Assembly (NCBI GenBank): GCA_021463865.1 | Contig: JAJTXY010000003.1 | Location: 62,001 to 126,000, forward strand | Length of the DNA: 64,000 bases | Reading direction: 5' to 3' | DNA from: Anaerolineae bacterium | GTDB lineage: Bacteria; Chloroflexota; Anaerolineae; Aggregatilineales; J027 | Part shown: positions 58,596 to 64,000 of the stretch, in pieces | Layout: the number at the start of each line of letters is the position of its first letter | How positions within the stretch are numbered: position 1 is the stretch's first letter | Notes under the pieces: model-generated | Told to the model about the DNA's origin: nothing | What the model saw: the letters and a program-made list of their open reading frames with translations, nothing else | Database searches by the model: none | Translations under genes and position numbers: made by a program

Positions 58596-60617
58596 ATGTT
58601 AATACCGAGACCCCTCCGTATTCTCTATCATATTGGGCTTTTACGCGGCCTTGTGGTGGGTATCATCGCTATGATTGCAGGCATGATCCTAACCAACATT
58701 GTACGTGCTGCGTTCGGCATGGACACAATGGACTTGATGCTGCCCCTTAAGGCGCTGTTCGGTTCAACCGTTTGGCAAGCCCGCACCAATCCCGATACTG
58801 CAACTGAAATTGTCACGGGTATGGGTGCAATATTCTTTACCCTCGGCTTTTTGGCCGGGGTAGGGTCTATGAACGATTGGTTTGCTTGGTCAATCGGGCG
58901 CAAAGGTGGTGATGGTCACTTTCACCCCAAAGAAGGCATCCCAACTTGGACGCGCTATTTTAGCTTCGATACCAATCACAAAGTGGTCGGCATTCAATAC
59001 GGCCTGACCTCAGTTTTGGTGTTGATGGTTGGCGGCTTGTTCGCGCTGATTTTCCGTACCGAATTGGCCCAACCCGGTCTGCAATTTCTAAACAACCAAC
59101 AATACAACAACTATATTGGTATTCATGGGCTGTTGATGATTGCCGCCGTCTTGTTAGGTGTCGGGGCGCTGTCTAACTATCTTGTACCCATCATGATCGG
59201 CGCTCAAGATATGGCCTTCCCGCGCCTAAATGGCTTTTCGTATTGGATCGGCGTTCCTGCGGCGATCTTGCTGCTCATGGCCCTGCCAATGGGTGGCTTT
59301 GATACCGGATGGACAGCCTATCCACCGCTGAGTGTAAAAGCACCGTTGGGGATGCAGTTTGTCCTACTGTCTATCTTTATTCTCGGTTTCCAATCCATTG
59401 TCGGTTCCATCAACCTGCTGGTCACGATTTTTATGATGCGTGCCCCCGGCATGACATGGTTCCGTATGCCCATCTTTGTCTGGGGCGTATTGGCAGCCTC
59501 GCTGCTCCAATTCACCGCGACCCAGTTTTTCGGTCTGGCCTTCATCTCCGTCCTGATCGAACGTTGGGTCAACATTCCCTTCTACGATCCTGCACGCGGT
59601 GGCAATGTCACGCTTTACCAGCATATTTTCTGGTTCTACTCGCACCCCACCGTGTACATCTGGGTGCTGCCGGGGTTAGGTGTCATTAGCGAAATTCTCC
59701 CCGTGTTCAGCCGTAAGCCACTCTTTGGTTACAAGCCGATTGCGCTGTCCAGTATGGCGATTGCCTTCATGGGCTATCTCGTATGGGCACATCACATGTT
59801 TACCTCGGCAATGGATCCCTTCCTACGCCTGCCCTTCATGTTGACCACCCTCACCATTGCCGTCCCGACGGGAATTAAATTCTTCAACTGGATCGGTACA
59901 CTTTGGGGCGGCAAGATTCACATCTCGACCCCCATGTTGTTCTCGTTGGGTGCGTTTATCTTGTTCTTGCTCGGTGGTCTGACTGGCCCCCCCAACGGCT
60001 TAGTGGTGACGGGCATTCACCTGCATGATACCCATTGGGTTGTGGCCCATTTCCATATCACGGTGTTCGGTGGATTCCTGTTCTCCCTCTTATCAGCAAT
60101 CTACTTCTGGTTCCCCAAGATGACGGGCAAGATGTTTAACGAGTTTTTGGGACGTGTCCATTTCTGGTTTATGTTCGGGGGGTTCGCCACCTTCGCCCTC
60201 AGCCTGTTCCGCATCGGCGTCTTGGGGATGCCTCGCCGCTACGCTGATTACGACTCAGCGTGGGGTTTTGGCAGTTTGAATATGTTGGCAACCATCGGCG
60301 CGTTTGCTGCGGGTGGCAGTATGCTGATCTTTATTTTCAATATGGCATTTAGTGCCCGTTACGGCGTCAAAGCTGCGCCGAATCCTTGGCGCTCACGCAG
60401 CTTGGAATGGCAAATCGCTTCCCCAGTGCCAGAATTCAACTTCAGCGCTATCCCCGAAATTGTGGGGCATCCCTATGATTACGGTTTGCCGGGGGCGGTC
60501 TATGCCATCTTGAGTCCGGAAGATCAAGTTGCGCCCCTAGAAGACGCCTATACGCCGCTGGATCAACCCGAAGCAGTTGGCAGTGGTATTGCCGCTGTGC
60601 CCGTTGCTGGTGACTAA
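58596..60617 (+). CDS. coxA: Cytochrome c oxidase subunit I, A2-type
   Basis: YIGIHGLLMI, YSHPTVY, WAHHMFTSAMDP, GIKFFNW, HDTHWVVAHFH. Confidence 0.97.
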   Translation: MLIPRPLRILYHIGLLRGLVVGIIAMIAGMILTNIVRAAFGMDTMDLMLPLKALFGSTVWQARTNPDTATEIVTGMGAIFFTLGFLAGVGSMNDWFAWSIGRKGGDGHFHPKEGIPTWTRYFSFDTNHKVVGIQYGLTSVLVLMVGGLFALIFRTELAQPGLQFLNNQQYNNYIGIHGLLMIAAVLLGVGALSNYLVPIMIGAQDMAFPRLNGFSYWIGVPAAILLLMALPMGGFDTGWTAYPPLSVKAPLGMQFVLLSIFILGFQSIVGSINLLVTIFMMRAPGMTWFRMPIFVWGVLAASLLQFTATQFFGLAFISVLIERWVNIPFYDPARGGNVTLYQHIFWFYSHPTVYIWVLPGLGVISEILPVFSRKPLFGYKPIALSSMAIAFMGYLVWAHHMFTSAMDPFLRLPFMLTTLTIAVPTGIKFFNWIGTLWGGKIHISTPMLFSLGAFILFLLGGLTGPPNGLVVTGIHLHDTHWVVAHFHITVFGGFLFSLLSAIYFWFPKMTGKMFNEFLGRVHFWFMFGGFATFALSLFRIGVLGMPRRYADYDSAWGFGSLNMLATIGAFAAGGSMLIFIFNMAFSARYGVKAAPNPWRSRSLEWQIASPVPEFNFSAIPEIVGHPYDYGLPGAVYAILSPEDQVAPLEDAYTPLDQPEAVGSGIAAVPVAGD

Positions 60618-60639
60618 TTTTTAAGGGGGAAAGCCAATT

Positions 60640-60897
60640 ATGGAACACGAAACACACTCACGTAAAGGCAAAGCCGCCGAATATCTACAGGGCATTATTG
60701 TCCTTGTCGTGTTGGGGGTTTTCACCGCCATTGAATATGTCATCGGGACTGCCGATGATATTCCATTGTTTAGCAGCACGCTGATTCCGCTGACCCTTAT
60801 CGCAGTGGTCAAGGCAGGCGTCATCATCAACTACTACATGCACATTTCGCATATGTGGAATCCTGAAGACGAAGTAGACGAGGGGCACGCAGAATAA
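60640..60897 (+). CDS. Cytochrome c oxidase subunit IV-like protein
   Basis: Small three-TM protein (IVLVVLGVFTAIEYVIG...VVKAGVIINYYMHISHM) between coxA and coxC. Confidence 0.8.
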   Translation: MEHETHSRKGKAAEYLQGIIVLVVLGVFTAIEYVIGTADDIPLFSSTLIPLTLIAVVKAGVIINYYMHISHMWNPEDEVDEGHAE

Positions 60898-60899
60898 TA

Positions 60900-61559
60900 A
60901 TGAGTACGACAGCACTTGAACCAATTGCCCATCACAGCACAGTGATCGAGCACGATGGTCATCACGGCGGCCTTATTCCAATCGCGCCCGAACGTCAGCT
61001 TCAATTCAACCGTCTGGGGATGTGGCTGTTTATCATCTCCGAAACCTTCCTGTTCGCCGGGATTCTCATTATGCGCATCGTTTTGGGGCGCAATGAAGAT
61101 GGCTTCACCCGGCCTGAACTCAGCCAATCGTTGGGCTTGTTAATTACCTCCATCCTGTTGGTGAGTAGCTTTTTCGTCAATCGCGCCGAAGTCGCCATCA
61201 AACACAATGACCGCTTCCAATTTAATCTCAGTACCTTTTTGGCGATTCTCTTGGGCTTGATCTTCGTCGGTGGCGTGGTTTATGAATGGGACGAGGCCCT
61301 CAATCACTTCAAGCCAGATGGTCATATTGAAGGCGGCCTGTTCTTTTTCATGACAGGTGTCCACGCCTTGCACGTCATCACCGGCGTGCTTTTCCTGTTG
61401 ATCGTGTTTTTTAATGGCATTCGCGGCCATTATTCTTCCAAGAGCCATTGGGGGGTCGAATCTGCCGCTCTCTATTGGCACTTTGTTGACGTGGTATGGG
61501 TTTTCTTCTATGTCGCCCTCTATCTAATCGGAACCGTGCCGGAGACTGTCGCGCATTAA
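60900..61559 (+). CDS. coxC: Cytochrome c oxidase subunit III
   Basis: LGMWLFIISETFLFAGIL...FFMTGVHALHVITGVLFL...ALYWHFVDVVWVFFYVALYL. Confidence 0.95.
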   Translation: MSTTALEPIAHHSTVIEHDGHHGGLIPIAPERQLQFNRLGMWLFIISETFLFAGILIMRIVLGRNEDGFTRPELSQSLGLLITSILLVSSFFVNRAEVAIKHNDRFQFNLSTFLAILLGLIFVGGVVYEWDEALNHFKPDGHIEGGLFFFMTGVHALHVITGVLFLLIVFFNGIRGHYSSKSHWGVESAALYWHFVDVVWVFFYVALYLIGTVPETVAH

Positions 61560-61601
61560 TCGGCTGCGACTACGCTTTTCTGAAAATCACAATTGAGCAG
61601 G

Positions 61602-61639
61602 GGCGGGTTAAGCAAGTTTGAGATAACCCGCCTTTGTTT
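61602..61639 (+). terminator. Terminator or attenuator-like hairpin between coxC and ctaG
   Basis: GGCGGGTTA-N13-TAACCCGCC then TTTGTTT. Confidence 0.75.
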
Positions 61640-61651
61640 GAAGGTATGTAG

Positions 61652-62542
61652 ATGGATGCAACAACTGAAGCCTTCCTGCAATCATGGGAATGGCGTTGGG
61701 ACGTAATCTTCGTCCTCCTGACATGCGTTTCAATATACGTAACAGGTTGGGTGCGGCTGCGACGTATGGGCGCGAAAATCGCCAACGGTTGGCGTCTTGC
61801 CTCCTACCTCGCGGGCATGGGTTTCATCGCCCTAGCACTACTTTCGGGTATCGGCACATTTGAATCGTTGCTGTTTTTCATCCATATGATTCAGCACATT
61901 CTCATGATGATGTATGCCGCCCCGCTGATTATGCTCGCCGCCCCCATGCCGATTGGGATGTGGGGATTGCCCCGCCCAATTCGGCTGCAACTGGCTAAAT
62001 TCCTCAATCAGAAATCACCACTCCGGCAACTCATTGTCACCATCACCAAGCCGGGGATTATTTGGATGTTCTATACCCTCAATTTGTGGATGTGGCACGA
62101 CTCTGAAATGTACGAACGCGCCACGACTCACAGCACTGTCCATAACATCCAGCATTTGTTGTTTTTCGGCACGGCCCTTGCCATTTGGTGGCACACCACC
62201 GACGCGGCCCCCAAATTTCATAAACACCGCACCTATGGCAAGCGTATGATGTTCGCCGCCGCCACCTATTTCCAAAATTTGCTGCTTGGCATCTATATCA
62301 CGATGTCACCGGAGTTGATTTACACCTATTACGCCACCGTGCCGCGTATGTGGGGGATTGAGGCCCACCGTGACCAAACCATCGGCGGCCTGATTATGTG
62401 GATTCCGGGTGGCATGATGTATGGCTACACCATTTTGATCTTGATTTCGCGGCTGATGGATTATTCCGAGAAGCAGGCCCAAATTAAGGCCAAAAAAGCG
62501 AGTCTCAAACGCCAGCAGACCAAAGGAATCGCAACGCCATGA
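61652..62542 (+). CDS. ctaG: CtaG-type cytochrome c oxidase assembly membrane protein
   Basis: FFIHMIQHILMMMYAAPLIMLAAPMPI...HDSEMYERATTHSTVHNIQHLLFFGTALAIWW. Confidence 0.88.
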   Translation: MDATTEAFLQSWEWRWDVIFVLLTCVSIYVTGWVRLRRMGAKIANGWRLASYLAGMGFIALALLSGIGTFESLLFFIHMIQHILMMMYAAPLIMLAAPMPIGMWGLPRPIRLQLAKFLNQKSPLRQLIVTITKPGIIWMFYTLNLWMWHDSEMYERATTHSTVHNIQHLLFFGTALAIWWHTTDAAPKFHKHRTYGKRMMFAAATYFQNLLLGIYITMSPELIYTYYATVPRMWGIEAHRDQTIGGLIMWIPGGMMYGYTILILISRLMDYSEKQAQIKAKKASLKRQQTKGIATP

Positions 62543-63066
62543 AGCGGTTGGGGCTACTGATGGTATTGCTCGGTGCGACCTTTATCCCAATGGCGCGTAC
62601 AGATGCACATGGCTTGGGCAATCAAAAATTGGAGCAAGTCGAAGCCGGGCCGTACCTAGTTTCGGCATGGACAGACCCCAAAGATGTCACCATTGAGGAT
62701 GAATTACACGTCACTCTCTCGGTACAGGATCAAGAAAAAGACTTTATCTTAGAAGCCGATGTACGAGTAAGCGCGGTTTTGGCATCTGATCCTTCAGTGA
62801 CAAAATCGCAGCAGGCTACCCATGACAACGCCACCCAAAAACTGTTTTATGAAGCCCCTTTGCGGCTGGATAAATTAGGTCGGTGGCAGATCACGATTGT
62901 AATTGAGGATGAACTAGGTCAGGGCACGGCTAGTTTTGAACTTGATGTTGCCGAAGCCTCAAACAAATGGACGCGCTGGTTATGGCCTGTGTTGGGAGTA
63001 ACCGCCGTAGTCATCATCTTGGCATTCGGGATGTATCGCAAGAATAAACCACAAGGGAGTAAATGA
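62539..63066 (+). CDS. Secreted/membrane-anchored Ig-like (FixH/YtkA-like) protein
   Basis: Signal peptide, beta-rich domain, C-terminal TM; ATGA overlap with ctaG. Confidence 0.6.
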   Translation: MKRLGLLMVLLGATFIPMARTDAHGLGNQKLEQVEAGPYLVSAWTDPKDVTIEDELHVTLSVQDQEKDFILEADVRVSAVLASDPSVTKSQQATHDNATQKLFYEAPLRLDKLGRWQITIVIEDELGQGTASFELDVAEASNKWTRWLWPVLGVTAVVIILAFGMYRKNKPQGSK

Positions 63067-63067
63067 T

Positions 63068-63976
63068 TTGAGCATTCGGCAAGACACCAATACCCTTACC
63101 GTTACTAGCGAAGTATCGCTGTGGCAAACACTATCCAGCCTATTCAAATTACGCATTGTCAGCTTACTGTTATTTGCGGCGGTGGGTGGCGCTTTTTTGG
63201 GAGCGGCGGGTCGCCCCGGTCTTCTAGACATGCTTGTTCTCTTGGTGACGGGTGGCCTTTCAGCGGCAGGGGCATCGGCCCTTAACCAATATATCGAGCG
63301 TGACTCCGACGGCGATATGAAACGCACCCGTCAGCGTCCATTGGTGACAGGCCACATCCAGCATCCCGAATACGTCTTGTGGATTGCCCTTGCGATGATT
63401 TTGCTACCTGTCGCGGCGGTCTGGCCCTTCAATCCCGAACTTGGCTTTTTTCTGCTATTAGGGGCAATGATTTACGTTGGCGTCTATACCATTTGGCTGA
63501 AACCCCGCACCATGATGAATATCGTGATTGGTGGAGCAGCGGGAAGTTGTGCTGTATTGAGTGGTGGGGCAGCGGTTGGCGCGTGGAATGATCCCGGCGT
63601 CTTGGCCCTTGCCGCAATTGTGTTCCTGTGGACACCCACCCATTTTTGGGCACTTGCCATTCTATATCGGGATGACTACATCGCCAGCAAAACTCCCATG
63701 CTGCCTGCCCAGACTTCGGCGCGTACTTCCGCCATTTGGGGTTTTGTTCATGCCATCGGCTTGGCAATCTTGGCGCTTGCGCTGGGTGCGGATTCTGCGT
63801 TGGGTCTGCTTTATTTTGTACCTGCCGCGCTGATGACCCTTTATTTCCTGATGCACAGCCTGCGCCTGATTTTTGTGCCAACGCGCCAACAAGCCCTCAA
63901 GTTATTCCTGACCAGTAATCTCTATCTCGCTGTGATTATCCTGTTTGTGTGCATTTCATCGGTGGCGGGCTACTAA
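63068..63976 (+). CDS. ctaB: Protoheme IX farnesyltransferase (TTG start)
   Basis: ALNQYIERDSDGDMKRTRQRPLVTG; WTPTHFWALAILYRDDY. Confidence 0.95.
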   Translation: MSIRQDTNTLTVTSEVSLWQTLSSLFKLRIVSLLLFAAVGGAFLGAAGRPGLLDMLVLLVTGGLSAAGASALNQYIERDSDGDMKRTRQRPLVTGHIQHPEYVLWIALAMILLPVAAVWPFNPELGFFLLLGAMIYVGVYTIWLKPRTMMNIVIGGAAGSCAVLSGGAAVGAWNDPGVLALAAIVFLWTPTHFWALAILYRDDYIASKTPMLPAQTSARTSAIWGFVHAIGLAILALALGADSALGLLYFVPAALMTLYFLMHSLRLIFVPTRQQALKLFLTSNLYLAVIILFVCISSVAGY

Positions 63977-64000
63977 AAATCCGCTCCACTCAACCGAAGG

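Noticed and set aside
1-64000. Search for canonical defence loci, prophage, transposases or integrases
   Set aside because: No transposase, integrase, phage structural, restriction-modification, Cas or toxin-antitoxin gene was recognised; only the STAND-WD40 protein has a speculative immunity link.

Overview
The window is a gene-dense bacterial chromosome segment with about 45 credible protein genes and one tRNA-Phe(GAA). Gene style (kinase-STAND-WD40 giants, T/P/S-rich linkers in secreted proteins, fused E1 alpha/beta dehydrogenase, caa3 oxidase operon) suggests Chloroflexota (Anaerolineae-like); this is inference, as no marker gene was searched. From left to right: a WD40 tail; a CoaE-acetyltransferase-like fusion; a Ser/Thr kinase-ATPase-TPR regulator; a secreted subtilase with perfect heptapeptide repeats; a fused 2-oxoacid dehydrogenase E1; a degenerate histidine-kinase-like protein fused to a LuxR HTH; a solitary TadA/CpaF ATPase; large secreted proteins (sorbosone dehydrogenase-like, CSLREA/DUF11 with LPATG tail); a 1500-aa kinase-nSTAND-TM-14xWD40 protein; a LacI-controlled sugar ABC locus whose MalF-like permease carries an N-terminal PDZ domain; lutABC; a NarL-type two-component pair; xpt-guaA; a MoxR/VWA cluster; a GH13 enzyme next to tRNA-Phe; and a ctaA-coxBADC-ctaG-ctaB operon with an A2-type (YSHPTVY) subunit I. 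I see no CRISPR array, IS element, prophage or rRNA. The strongest candidates for something undescribed are the PDZ-containing ABC permease, the pseudokinase-LuxR fusion, the heptapeptide-repeat subtilase and the transmembrane kinase-STAND-WD40 protein. All functional claims come from reading motifs by eye; no database search was run.
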